A stretch of 64,000 nucleotides of DNA from Oribacterium asaccharolyticum ACB7 (GTDB lineage: Bacteria; Bacillota; Clostridia; Lachnospirales; Lachnospiraceae), in the NCBI RefSeq assembly GCF_000238075.1, contig NZ_JH414504.1, forward strand, positions 111,927 through 175,926. Direction: 5' to 3'. Each line of letters opens with the position of its first letter. The stretch's first letter is position 1. The translations under genes were made by a program, and so were the position numbers. This document shows, in pieces, positions 35,338-43,724 of this stretch. The notes under the pieces are model-generated. The model had not been told where the DNA came from. It made no database searches and worked only from the letters and a program-made list of their open reading frames with translations.

Positions 35338-35371
35338 AAATCCGCCAGGCTGAATGATGGCGGATTTTTTT
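35338..35371. terminator. Terminator between convergent genes
   Basis: AAATCCGCCA pairs with TGGCGGATTT around a 10-base loop and continues into T residues. It serves the small gene at 35059, and possibly the DJ-1-family gene on the other strand. Confidence 0.85.
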
Positions 35372-35394
35372 GAAAGGACAGATTATTTTACCGC

Positions 35395-36027
35395 TTACTC
35401 ATAAGATTTCAATTCGTCTAAAAATTCCTTGTAATCCTCATCAGACCAATAAAATGTTAATTCTTCTTCGGTAAAATCGTCAGCTTTTTCAGTCATAAAA
35501 TGGTCTCCTATATCATAATCAAACCTTCTTAGAACTGCCTCTGCAAATTCCCTAAAAAACATGCCAATTCCTGTTATAACATTTTTATCTTCAACAATTC
35601 CTTTGTGAATAAAGTTTTCCTTCTCTATAAAATCAAAAGTATCTGTCATCTGCATAAAATATCCCGCAGTAAATTTTTTATCTTTGAGAACTCCTGATTT
35701 AGATAACAAGATTGGAGAAGATGAAATTGCTGCAAACACAGTTCCAAAATCAATGCCTTCTCTCAGAAAATCAATCAGTTTTTCATCATACAATGCGGGT
35801 AATGGATTCATGGTTCCGGGCAAAATTAAACAATCGTAATTTTTTGCTTTTATATTTCCAATAATTTTAGTCGGTCTAATGACAAAGCCTTCCTCGCTTA
35901 AATATTCCTGATCTTCGCTTGCAATAAAATCAAGTTTTTCACCAAACCACACTGTTAATGCAGATGTTAGACAAGTTATTTCTTGTAAAGAAAAATCAGG
36001 ATATAAGATTACTGCAAACTTTTTCAT
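35395..36027 (-). CDS. DJ-1/PfpI-family protein
   Basis: A 210-residue class I glutamine-amidotransferase-like protein of the DJ-1/PfpI superfamily: KKFAVILYPDFSLQEITCL at the N-terminus, then NYDCLILPGTMNPLPAL and the nucleophile-elbow region. Where most members have a Cys (AICHG), this one reads FAAISSSPILLSKSG, so the catalytic Cys is replaced by Ser. The later DVITGIGMF-type block is present as NVITGIGMFFREFA. It may bind a ligand or act non-catalytically. ATG 36027 follows AGAGGAGGACATA. It looks slightly AT-richer than its neighbours. Function not assignable further. Confidence 0.85.
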   Translation of the reverse strand: MKKFAVILYPDFSLQEITCLTSALTVWFGEKLDFIASEDQEYLSEEGFVIRPTKIIGNIKAKNYDCLILPGTMNPLPALYDEKLIDFLREGIDFGTVFAAISSSPILLSKSGVLKDKKFTAGYFMQMTDTFDFIEKENFIHKGIVEDKNVITGIGMFFREFAEAVLRRFDYDIGDHFMTEKADDFTEEELTFYWSDEDYKEFLDELKSYE

Positions 36028-36180
36028 TTATGTCCTCCTCTAACTTCTAATTTGTATTTCATAATCTTCTCACCTTATTGACCTGCAGTCAATCAGCATC
36101 CTTTTCGTAATATTTGGATACGCTGGCAAAGCTTGCCTCCCATAAAAAAGAAGCAAAGTTTTATTATGCGTTATTTTCGG

Positions 36181-36238
36181 AAAGCCTGTTTGATAGTGTC
36201 TTCATAGACACGGTCGAATAGGCTTTGATTTTTTTTTG
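36181..36238 (+). terminator. Terminator with no gene upstream on its strand
   Basis: AAAGCCTGTTTGAT...AGTGTCT-TCA-TAGACAC...GTCGAATAGGCTTT folds with G-T pairs and is followed by nine T residues. The only flanking genes point away from it or start later, so it may be left over from a lost gene. Confidence 0.55.
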
Positions 36239-36239
36239 A

Positions 36240-36419
36240 AAAAGATGTAATAAAATAATTGACAACAAAATTCGAACGTACTATATTGAGCATGTCAAAG
36301 ATATAATAAATAAAATTACAACAAAGACTGATCCAAAACTATTACAAAGCTTTGACAAGACTGAAAAAGTAAAGTTTAGAAAATCACAGTCTAAGAAACC
36401 AAAGAAAAATAGTGTATAG
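36240..36419 (+). pseudogene. Open stretch without start codon, possible gene remnant
   Basis: This frame stays open for 59 codons. It ends with a lysine-rich tail (IEHVKDIINKITTK ... SQSKKPKKNSV) at TAG 36417, but has no start codon or ribosome site. No family recognised. The 421-base gap 36028-36448 otherwise holds only the terminator before it and the promoter inside it. Confidence 0.25.
36259..36287 (+). promoter_or_regulatory. Strong sigma-A promoter for the NAD(P)-binding/sirtuin genes
   Basis: A perfect TTGACA (36259-36264), a 17-base spacer and TATATT (36282-36287), about 160 bases upstream of the start at 36449. The long leader contains no recognised regulatory RNA. Confidence 0.65.
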
Positions 36420-36448
36420 AGGAAAGCATCCTCGGAAAGGAAAGAATC

Positions 36449-37084
36449 ATGGCAAAGATCGCGGTTGTAGCAGCAAACGGAAAAGCAGCAAAGAAAATCA
36501 TTACAGAGGCAGTAAACAGAGGTTTTGAAGTAACAGCATTTGGAAGAAGGGCGGAAAATGATACGGATGCCAAGAACTATATCCAAAAAGATATTTTTGA
36601 TCTTACAAGAGAGGACTTAAAGGGATATGATGCAGTGGTAGATGCTTTTGGCGCATGGACAGCTGAAACCCTTCCTCTTCATAGCAAGACAACACAGCAC
36701 TTGGCGGACATTCTCTCCGGCACAGATGTAAGACTTTTGGTGGTAGGAGGAGCCGGATCTCTTTATGTAAATCCGGAGCATACGATTCAAGTAGCAGACG
36801 GGGAGAACTTCCCGGAAGCATTTAAGCCTCTTGCGCAGGCCATGGCAGCAGCGCTTTCCGAGCTTAGAAAGAGAAAGGATGTAAAGTGGACCTACATCAG
36901 TCCTGCGGCGGATTTCCAGGCAGAGGGAGAGAGAAGCGGAAAGTATATCCTTGCCGGAGAAGAGTTTACATTAAATCCCGCCGGAGAGTCTGTGATTTCT
37001 TATGCAGACTATGCCATTGCTATGGTAGATGAAATCGAATCCGGAAAGCATATTCAGGAAAGAATTTCCGTAGTAGGAGCGTAG
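36449..37084 (+). CDS. NAD(P)-binding atypical short-chain dehydrogenase (NmrA/YwnB-like)
   Basis: A 211-residue Rossmann protein. The nucleotide motif is degenerate for an NADP-type GxxGxxG: AKIAVVAANGKAAKKIITEAV. It is followed by VTAFGRR (phosphate-binding Arg) and VVDAFGAW. It resembles the atypical SDR5/NAD(P)H-binding proteins such as YwnB. It probably binds NADPH and reduces a small quinone-like or flavin-like substrate, but no substrate is indicated. ATG 36449 follows CGGAAAGGAAAGAATC. The SirTM sirtuin gene begins 34 bases after its stop, so the two are probably in one operon. Confidence 0.82.
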   Translation: MAKIAVVAANGKAAKKIITEAVNRGFEVTAFGRRAENDTDAKNYIQKDIFDLTREDLKGYDAVVDAFGAWTAETLPLHSKTTQHLADILSGTDVRLLVVGGAGSLYVNPEHTIQVADGENFPEAFKPLAQAMAAALSELRKRKDVKWTYISPAADFQAEGERSGKYILAGEEFTLNPAGESVISYADYAIAMVDEIESGKHIQERISVVGA

Positions 37085-37118
37085 TTCTAAAGTTAAATCA
37101 TAGAAAGGAGCGGTACCC

Positions 37119-38066
37119 ATGTTTTTCTTTAATAGAAATACCATACAGCATCCCAGGGAAAATATTCCCTACGAAGAGCAAGTTCGTAAATTAAAGGAAA
37201 AAATTCAAAATGCGGAGGCTATTGTACTGGGTGCCGGCTCCGGACTATCTACGGCAGCGGGTTTAACCTATAGCGGAGAGCGTTTTCACAAATATTTCTT
37301 TGACTTTGCTAAAAAATATCCTATTCAAGATATCTACTCCGGGGGTTTCTTTCCCTTTGAAAGTCCTGAGGGATTTTGGGCTTGGTGGAGTCGTCATATT
37401 TACTTTAATCGATACGTTGATGCCCCCTCGGATGTTTACGGAAATCTCAAAAAGATTGTAGAGGGAAAGGATTACTTTGTCTTAACCACCAATGTGGATC
37501 ATCAGTTTCAAAGAGCAGGATTTGAAAAGGAAAGACTCTTTTACACTCAGGGAGATTACGGACTTTTTCAAAGCTCCCGCCCTACATTGGCGAAGACTTA
37601 TGATAATCAGGAAATTGTGGAGAAAATGTTGGAAGCCCAGGGCTTTGTCCGGGATAATGCGGGGATTTTTCAGCTGCCGGAGGATAAGAAGCTGAAAATG
37701 TCTATTCCCACGGATCTTATTCCCATTTGCCCGGATGATGGACTCCCCATGGCTATGAATCTACGGGTGGATGAAAACTTTGTGGAGGATGCAGGCTGGA
37801 AAATGGCGGCAAAACGCTATCAGGATTTTCTGCATAGTCATAAGGGAAAGCATGTCTTATACTGGGAGCTTGGAGTAGGGATGAATACCCCTGTGATTAT
37901 AAAATTCCCCTTTTGGCGATATACCGATGAGAATCCCAATGCTTACTACGCCTGTCTGAATCTGGGAGAGGCGGGATGCAGTAGGGAAATTTCGGATAGA
38001 AGCATTTGCCTGAATGCAGACATTGGTCAGGTACTTAGAGATCTGTTGAAGATGGATTCGGTATAG
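37119..38066 (+). CDS. SirTM (class M sirtuin) protein ADP-ribosyltransferase
   Basis: A 315-residue sirtuin of the microbial class M. The NAD loop is LGAGSGLSTAAGL (about 38-50). The catalytic His of deacetylase sirtuins is absent; instead Asn 125, Asp 127 and Gln 144 appear in TTNVDHQ...TQGDYG, with exactly the spacing of the Asn118/Asp120/Gln137 set described for the streptococcal SirTM. These enzymes ADP-ribosylate a lipoylated GcvH-like protein in oxidative stress. The zinc ribbon of typical sirtuins is reduced to a lone Cys (ICPDDGLP). The ATG follows AAAGGAGCGGTACCC. The hydrolase partner, a macrodomain protein, is encoded next. No GcvH-L or lipoate ligase gene lies within the window. 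Confidence 0.92.
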   Translation: MFFFNRNTIQHPRENIPYEEQVRKLKEKIQNAEAIVLGAGSGLSTAAGLTYSGERFHKYFFDFAKKYPIQDIYSGGFFPFESPEGFWAWWSRHIYFNRYVDAPSDVYGNLKKIVEGKDYFVLTTNVDHQFQRAGFEKERLFYTQGDYGLFQSSRPTLAKTYDNQEIVEKMLEAQGFVRDNAGIFQLPEDKKLKMSIPTDLIPICPDDGLPMAMNLRVDENFVEDAGWKMAAKRYQDFLHSHKGKHVLYWELGVGMNTPVIIKFPFWRYTDENPNAYYACLNLGEAGCSREISDRSICLNADIGQVLRDLLKMDSV

Positions 38067-38175
38067 CTAGAGAGAGTTTATAGCAAAGGCTTGCTTTAAG
38101 GTATTATATCTAGCAGAACTGCAATGCTGTCATTGAGAATTTTTTCCATAGGGAAGCTTTGAAAGGAGGAGCACA

Positions 38176-38964
38176 ATGAATCAAAGTGAAAGAAGGATAT
38201 GGCTGATTCAAGAATTGCAAAAGGAAATGCCGGAGTATGCCCATTATCCGATTCCGAAAACTTCGGAAGAACAGTGGAGACTCCTCCGTGGACTTTTCAA
38301 CGTGAGAAGCCCTAAGGAAGCTTCAGAGGACTTTCTGAAAATGCAGGATACTTTTTTACAGGAAATTACCCGTGAAAAGGGGATAGTGGATGGGGATAGT
38401 TTGGAAGCCACAGCCCTGGACCGGAGACTCGTGCTTTGGCAAGGAGATATCAGTACATTGAAGGTGGATGCCATTGTCAATGCCTGTAACAGTGCTTTGC
38501 TGGGCTGCTTTATTCCGAACCACAACTGCATTGACAATGTGGAGCACAGCATGGCAGGGGTGCAGATGCGCTATGCCTGTTTTCGGCAAATGCAGGAGCA
38601 GGGCCATGAGGAAGCCACCGGCCAATGTAAGATTACGCCGGGCTATAATCTTCCGGCAAAATATGTACTTCATACCGTTGGACCGATCGTGCAGGGAGAA
38701 CTGACAGAGAAAGAAATGGAAGAGCTTAAATCCTGCTATCGGGCGTGCCTTACGAAGGCTACGGAAGCAAAATGTAAGTCTGTTGCTTTCTGCTGTATTT
38801 CCACCGGCGTATTTATGTTTCCCAAGGACAAGGCGGCAGAGATTGCGGTAAGTACGGTAAGGGAATGGCTGGATGCGCATCCTGAAAGTACCGTGGAAAG
38901 GGTTATTTTCAATGTCTTTACTGATGAGGACAAAGGGATTTATGAAGAGTTGTTAAAAGGATAG
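38176..38964 (+). CDS. Zinc-containing macrodomain protein-ADP-ribose hydrolase
   Basis: A 262-residue macrodomain protein that reverses the SirTM modification. An N-terminal helical region (1-80) precedes the macrodomain with LWQGDISTLKVDAIVNACNS. The zinc-binding loop typical of the Firmicutes/SirTM-linked macrodomains is GCFIPNHNCIDNVEHSMAG, and the late catalytic loop is CCISTGVFMFPKDKAAEIA. ATG 38176 follows GAAAGGAGGAGCACA. It is separated from sirTM by 109 bases without a strong terminator, so co-expression is likely. Two domains for ADP-ribose turnover therefore lie side by side. Confidence 0.93.
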   Translation: MNQSERRIWLIQELQKEMPEYAHYPIPKTSEEQWRLLRGLFNVRSPKEASEDFLKMQDTFLQEITREKGIVDGDSLEATALDRRLVLWQGDISTLKVDAIVNACNSALLGCFIPNHNCIDNVEHSMAGVQMRYACFRQMQEQGHEEATGQCKITPGYNLPAKYVLHTVGPIVQGELTEKEMEELKSCYRACLTKATEAKCKSVAFCCISTGVFMFPKDKAAEIAVSTVREWLDAHPESTVERVIFNVFTDEDKGIYEELLKG

Positions 38965-39038
38965 GGGTGCGAAGGAGAAATATAAGGGAAGAATAAGCGA
39001 GGGAAAAAGAAGATTAAATCTATCCCAAATAAGCTTGC

Positions 39039-39079
39039 AAAGCCATGATGTAAAATGTAAAATTACATCATGGCTTTTT
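39039..39079 (+). terminator. Terminator after the macrodomain gene
   Basis: AAAGCCATGATGTAA pairs with TTACATCATGGCTTT around a 9-base loop, followed by T residues. It lies 75 bases after the stop codon. Confidence 0.85.
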
Positions 39080-39218
39080 GCTCATTGGAAGGTGATGTAG
39101 ACAAAGCTTGTAATATGTAGACAAAGTCTGTGATAAGGATACAAATTCAAATCCGTCTGCTGCTGGACTTTCATCGGGAGCATAATGGAGATTAGATATA
39201 ATTTTTTTAGGAGGATTT

Positions 39219-39644
39219 ATGCAGGTTTCAACCAAATTTACCATTGCCTTACACATATTAATTGCGGTGAAATACTTTGAAGAAGAATATAAACTAACCA
39301 GCGATTTTCTCTCCGCCAGTATCGGCAGTAACCCGGTAATTATTCGAAACATTATGTCTCAGCTTCGGGAAGCGGGAATCATCGAAATTAAACGTGGTCC
39401 TGGAGGAATGCATATTACAAGAGATTTAAAGGATATTTCTTTTTTAGACATCTATCAGGCGGTGGAAACCAGCGGGCAGGGAGAGCTTTTCAACTTTCAT
39501 GAGAAGCCAAACCCCAACTGCCCCGTAGGAAAAAATATTCATAGGATCTTAGATGAGAGTCTTTTGGAAGTGCAGAAAAAGTTTGAAGAAGAACTGAAAA
39601 AGCATTCCGTGGCAGAGGTGTATGAGAGGATGGATAGAAAATAA
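39219..39644 (+). CDS. Rrf2-family transcriptional regulator
   Basis: A 141-residue winged-helix regulator of the Rrf2 family. TKFTIALHILIAVKYF is helix 1, LTSDFLSASIGSNPVIIRNIMSQLREAGIIEI the recognition region, and KRGPGGMHIT the wing. The iron-sulfur members have three Cys in the dimer-helix region; here only one is present (NPNCPVGKN), so no cluster is expected. It is closer to the YwgB/YwnA type. ATG 39219 follows TTAGGAGGATTT. No obvious target gene is adjacent; its own leader could be autoregulated. Confidence 0.9.
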   Translation: MQVSTKFTIALHILIAVKYFEEEYKLTSDFLSASIGSNPVIIRNIMSQLREAGIIEIKRGPGGMHITRDLKDISFLDIYQAVETSGQGELFNFHEKPNPNCPVGKNIHRILDESLLEVQKKFEEELKKHSVAEVYERMDRK

Positions 39645-39788
39645 TTAAGTCATCGCGTCAATAGAAACTATCTGTATTTATTCCGGAGATTCATACGTAA
39701 AGCGTATATTTTTTCGTTGTTTGCTTCGTAAAGGAATGATAGAATACTTTCAAAAGATGAAAAAAATTATAGTTTTGAAAGTGGGTGA

Positions 39789-40988
39789 ATGATGAAGATT
39801 ATAGAAAGATCAACTTATTTAAAGAGACTTATTCGCCTGCAAGGCACTCCGGATATTAAAATTATTACAGGATTAAGAAGATCAGGAAAATCAGAGCTTT
39901 TGAGAAGCTATATGCAGTGGCTTAGAAAAAATGTGAAAAGCTTGAATATCATTTATATAGACTTTGCGGATTTAAAATACGAAGGATTAAAAAGCTATAA
40001 GTCTTTATATGATTATATTGAAGAGGCTTATCAAACGGAGACTTTGAATGTTGTTATGGTGGACGAGGTTCAGTTTTGTAAGCAGTTTGAACTAGCTATC
40101 AACAGCTTATACAATAGTCGAAAATATGATATTTATCTTACCGGCTCTAATGCATTTTTACTAAGCTCTGATTTGTCTACACTATTTACAGGTAGATTTA
40201 TAGAGATTCCTATATTTCCTTTTAGTCTGTCGGAGTATTGTACATACTATGATTTCAAGAGAACTGATACGCAAATTCTTCAAAACTATCTCGTGGAAGG
40301 AGGATTGGCAGGAGCATACATTTACAGGGACAAAGAAGATCAAGTATCTTATATAAAAGATGTATATCAAAGTGTTATTAAGAGGGATTTGTTGGATAAG
40401 TATGGCATAAAAGAAGAAGCTCTTTTAGACTCTTTAACGGATTATTTGATGGATAATGTTTCCAATCTTACCTCTGCCAGCAAAATAAGTACTTTTTTCA
40501 AGCAAAATGGGTATGAAACAAATCACATTACAATTGGAAATTATTTAAAGTACTTATGTAGTGCGTATATGTTTTACAAAGTAAAGCGATATGATATTCG
40601 TGGAAAGAAATATCTGGAAACATCCGATAAATACTATCTTAGTGATTTAGGATTTCGTTATGCCATACTAGGTAGTAGAAATATGGATTATGGAAGGGCT
40701 TATGAGAACCTTGTTGCGTTAGAATTAATGCGAAGAGGATATGATATTTATGTAGGAAAATTATATCAAAAGGAAATTGATTTTGTTGCGATGAAGCAAA
40801 GCGAAAAAATATATATTCAAGTTTCAGACAATATTTCTGAACAGATAACCTTAGCAAGAGAGTTAGCTCCGCTAAAGTCAATTAAAGATTCTTATCCTAA
40901 AATTCTTATAGCGAATACAGGACATGAAGAGTATGACATTGATGGTATAAAAATATTGAACCTTAGTGACTGGATGCTTAAAGCATAA
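39789..40988 (+). CDS. AAA+ ATPase of the DUF4143 (ATP-binding/nuclease-like) family
   Basis: A 399-residue protein with an N-terminal AAA_14-type ATPase (Walker A GLRRSGKSELL at about 28-38, Walker B NVVMVDEVQF at about 88-97, sensor LTGSNAFLLSS) and a C-terminal DUF4143 domain. The end reads EIDFVAMKQSEKIYIQVSD, resembling a PD-(D/E)xK-like core. These proteins are common in anaerobes and often horizontally moved; the biological role is unclear. It is AT-richer than the genes around it. The start is ATG 39789, with another Met next to it; the ribosome site is weak (GTGGGTG). It stands alone, with regulatory sequence for the sugar ABC operon after it. Confidence 0.85.
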   Translation: MMKIIERSTYLKRLIRLQGTPDIKIITGLRRSGKSELLRSYMQWLRKNVKSLNIIYIDFADLKYEGLKSYKSLYDYIEEAYQTETLNVVMVDEVQFCKQFELAINSLYNSRKYDIYLTGSNAFLLSSDLSTLFTGRFIEIPIFPFSLSEYCTYYDFKRTDTQILQNYLVEGGLAGAYIYRDKEDQVSYIKDVYQSVIKRDLLDKYGIKEEALLDSLTDYLMDNVSNLTSASKISTFFKQNGYETNHITIGNYLKYLCSAYMFYKVKRYDIRGKKYLETSDKYYLSDLGFRYAILGSRNMDYGRAYENLVALELMRRGYDIYVGKLYQKEIDFVAMKQSEKIYIQVSDNISEQITLARELAPLKSIKDSYPKILIANTGHEEYDIDGIKILNLSDWMLKA

Positions 40989-41002
40989 AAATTTTCCCCC
41001 GG

Positions 41003-41074
41003 AATCTAAAAATATTCTCCCTTTTCTTTCTTTTTAAATCTTTTAGAATGAAAGAAAAGGGATATTTTAGATTG
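41003..41074. repeat. Long inverted repeat in front of the sugar ABC operon
   Basis: The inner arms TCCCTTTTCTTTC (41018-41030) and GAAAGAAAAGGGA (41050-41062) are perfect. They are extended by outer arms AATCTAAAA(A)TAT and ATATTTTAGATT with one extra A. Together about 25 bp can pair. There is no T run after it, so it is not an ordinary terminator. It ends 16 bases before the ABC ATPase start codon, close to the ribosome site AGAGGCG. Confidence 0.75.
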
Positions 41075-41090
41075 TGCAAAAGAGGCGAAT

Positions 41091-42590
41091 ATGGGGAACA
41101 GTTTGGTTCAAATGAAGAATATAGCCAAGTCTTTTTCCGGTACCAAGGTTTTGAAGGGCGTGAATCTGGAATTAGGTCATGGAGAGATTTTGGCGCTCTT
41201 AGGAGAGAACGGTGCAGGAAAATCCACTTTAATGAAGATTCTCAGTGGAATCTACAGTAAAGACAGCGGAGAAATCTATTTAGATGGAGAGCTTTGCCAT
41301 TTTCAAAATCCTAAGGAGGCTCAGAATAAGGGCGTTGCCATCATTCATCAGGAGATGAACCTGTGTAATGATTTAAGTGTAAGTGAAAATATCTTCCTGG
41401 GTAGAGAAGTAATGGAAGGCTTAAGTCTAAATCATAAAAAGATGGATGAGGAAGCCCAGAAGATTTTGGATGATTTGGGCATCAGCATGAAGTCTACGGA
41501 GTTAGCGGGGGATCTGAAGGTATCGGAACAACAGATGGTGGAGATTGCTAAGGCTCTTTCTCAAAATGCCAAAGTTCTCATTATGGACGAGCCCACATCC
41601 GCCTTGAGCAGAAAGGAAATTGAGGACCTTTTCCGGGTAATTCGAAAGCTAAGGGATGAGGGGAGAGGAATTATCTATATTTCTCATAGGTTGGATGAGC
41701 TTCGGGCGATTGCGGACAAGGTCAGTATATTACGAGACGGAGAAAATGTTATCTCCGGAGATTTAAAGGATTTTTCCATTGATGACATTATCCGCCACAT
41801 GGTGGGAAGAGAAATTCAGGACAAATTTCCTCGAATTCTTTGCGAAAAGGGAAAAGAAATCCTTAGGGTAGAGAATTTAAATGCCGGCCCAAAGGTAAGA
41901 GATATTTCTTTTAGCCTTTATGAAGGAGAAATCCTTGGAATTGCGGGGCTGATGGGAGCGGGAAGAACGGAGATGACCAGAGCGCTTTTCGGGGTGGATG
42001 AAAAGACTTCCGGGAAAATCTACCTTTTTGGAGAGGAAGTCAAGACAAATACACCTAAAGATAGCATAGAGCTCGGTATGGCTTTGATTCCGGAAGACAG
42101 AAGAAAAGACGGACTTTGTACGGATTTAAGCATACGAGAGAATATATCCCTTCCTAATCTGGACAGCATGAAAAATTCTTTAGGAGTTCTATCTAAGGAA
42201 TTAGAGTTGAAAATTAGTGAGGATACCATAAAAAGCTTGAATGTTAAAGCTAAGGACCGGGAAATGATTTCCAAGAATCTTTCCGGAGGAAATCAACAGA
42301 AGGTGGTTTTAGGCAAATGGTTGGTAAGAAATCCTAAGGTAATCCTTTTTGATGAACCCACTAGAGGAATCGATATCGGAGCCAAAGTGGAAATTTATCA
42401 AATTATGAATGAACTGAAGAAGAAGGGAGTAGGTGTTCTCTTTATTTCTTCGGAAATGGAAGAAGTGCTGGGAATGTCCGATCGAATCTTGATATTCTGT
42501 GATGGGAGAATCACAGGGGAATTAAGTCGGGAAGAGGCAAATCAGGAAAATATTTTGAAGTTTGCAACAAGGTATGAAGAAAAGGTATAA
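41091..42590 (+). CDS. Sugar ABC transporter ATPase (RbsA/MglA type, two NBDs)
   Basis: A 499-residue protein with two ATP-binding cassettes in tandem, typical of the CUT2 carbohydrate importers. NBD1: LGENGAGKSTLMK (Walker A), KVSEQQMVEIAKAL (signature), MDEPTSAL (Walker B), ISHRLDE (switch). NBD2: IAGLMGAGRTEMTR (degenerate Walker A usual for this family), LSGGNQQKVVLGKWL (signature), LFDEPTRGIDIG. It energises uptake of a pentose, hexose or similar sugar. It is the first gene of an operon with permease, binding protein and ROK kinase. A long inverted repeat precedes it. Confidence 0.95.
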   Translation: MGNSLVQMKNIAKSFSGTKVLKGVNLELGHGEILALLGENGAGKSTLMKILSGIYSKDSGEIYLDGELCHFQNPKEAQNKGVAIIHQEMNLCNDLSVSENIFLGREVMEGLSLNHKKMDEEAQKILDDLGISMKSTELAGDLKVSEQQMVEIAKALSQNAKVLIMDEPTSALSRKEIEDLFRVIRKLRDEGRGIIYISHRLDELRAIADKVSILRDGENVISGDLKDFSIDDIIRHMVGREIQDKFPRILCEKGKEILRVENLNAGPKVRDISFSLYEGEILGIAGLMGAGRTEMTRALFGVDEKTSGKIYLFGEEVKTNTPKDSIELGMALIPEDRRKDGLCTDLSIRENISLPNLDSMKNSLGVLSKELELKISEDTIKSLNVKAKDREMISKNLSGGNQQKVVLGKWLVRNPKVILFDEPTRGIDIGAKVEIYQIMNELKKKGVGVLFISSEMEEVLGMSDRILIFCDGRITGELSREEANQENILKFATRYEEKV

Positions 42591-42678
42591 GCGAGGTAAT
42601 CAGTTACGGAGAAAAGGGCTTAGCTAAGAAAAGCGGGAGTATCAGGCTTGAAAAATATCTGTTTTGCGGGGAGTGAAA

Positions 42679-43686
42679 ATGAAAAACAAAGTAAAAGAAA
42701 TACTGAGAATCAGAGGAATGAGAGGAGCAATTACTGCCTTTGTGGGGCTAGTAATCATTTACGTTGTTTTCGGATGTATCAATGACAAGGTCTTTTCTTT
42801 ACAAAACAACTTAAATCTTCTTCGTTCCATGGCAAAGTATTTACTCATCGGAATCGGACAAAGCTTTGTCATGATTACCGGAAATATTGACTTATCCATC
42901 GGTTCCGTGGTGGGCATGAGTGCCATGGTGACCGCAAGCTTGATGACAAGAGGAGTGCCTATTATGGTAGCCCTGTTGGTCAGCCTCCTGATTGGCCTTA
43001 TTATCGGATATGTGAACGGAGAATTGGTAGGAAAGTTCCAGATGCCTCCTTTTATTGCCACCCTGGGAACCATGTTTGTGGCAAGAGGCATTGCTTATCT
43101 GGTCAACGGAAACCGAAACACGGATAACATTGCCAGCATCTTAGGAAAGGATCAAGGTAAACTTTTTCAGGATGCCTTTTACTACGGAAAGATTCTGGGC
43201 ATCTACACGACCTTCTGGATTGCCTTTTTGATTTTCCTGATTTTCAGTTTTATCTTAGGGAAAACCAAACTGGGAAGGCATATCTATGCTGTTGGCTCCA
43301 ATAAAGAAGCTTCCAGATTATCCGGTGTGGATATTGTTTCCGTAATCAAGAAAACTTACCTGATTTCCGCATTTTGCTCTGTGATTGTAGGATATATCCT
43401 CTGCGCACAGGCCGGAATGGGAAATATGGAAGCCGGAAATATGTACGAAATGTACGGTGTTGCAGCAGGTGTAATCGGAGGAGTATCTCCTCTTGGAGGC
43501 TCCGGTCTCTTACTGGGAACCTTCCAGGGAGCACTGCTTTGGCAGACCTTGGAAAATGGTTTGAACATGGTGGGAGCGCAGGTAGGTATTCAGCGAATTG
43601 TAATCGGTGTAATTGTGGTACTGGCAGTACTCATGGATGTCTTGGTTCGAAACGGAAATTTGTTTTCCAAGAAGAATAAGCAGTAA
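42679..43686 (+). CDS. Sugar ABC transporter permease (RbsC type)
   Basis: A 335-residue membrane permease of the BPD_transp_2 family. About 8-10 helices are visible, with the family blocks GQSFVMITGNIDLSIGSVVG and PPFIATLGTMFVARG and the late GVSPLGGSGLLLGTFQGALL. The start is set at ATG 42679 with GGGGAGTGAAA upstream; an in-frame TTG at 42664 would place that site within the gene. It forms the translocation pore for the ATPase encoded 88 bases upstream. Confidence 0.94.
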   Translation: MKNKVKEILRIRGMRGAITAFVGLVIIYVVFGCINDKVFSLQNNLNLLRSMAKYLLIGIGQSFVMITGNIDLSIGSVVGMSAMVTASLMTRGVPIMVALLVSLLIGLIIGYVNGELVGKFQMPPFIATLGTMFVARGIAYLVNGNRNTDNIASILGKDQGKLFQDAFYYGKILGIYTTFWIAFLIFLIFSFILGKTKLGRHIYAVGSNKEASRLSGVDIVSVIKKTYLISAFCSVIVGYILCAQAGMGNMEAGNMYEMYGVAAGVIGGVSPLGGSGLLLGTFQGALLWQTLENGLNMVGAQVGIQRIVIGVIVVLAVLMDVLVRNGNLFSKKNKQ

Positions 43687-43724
43687 GTGAGGATTGCTAT
43701 AATATAGAAAGAGAGGAAAACATT

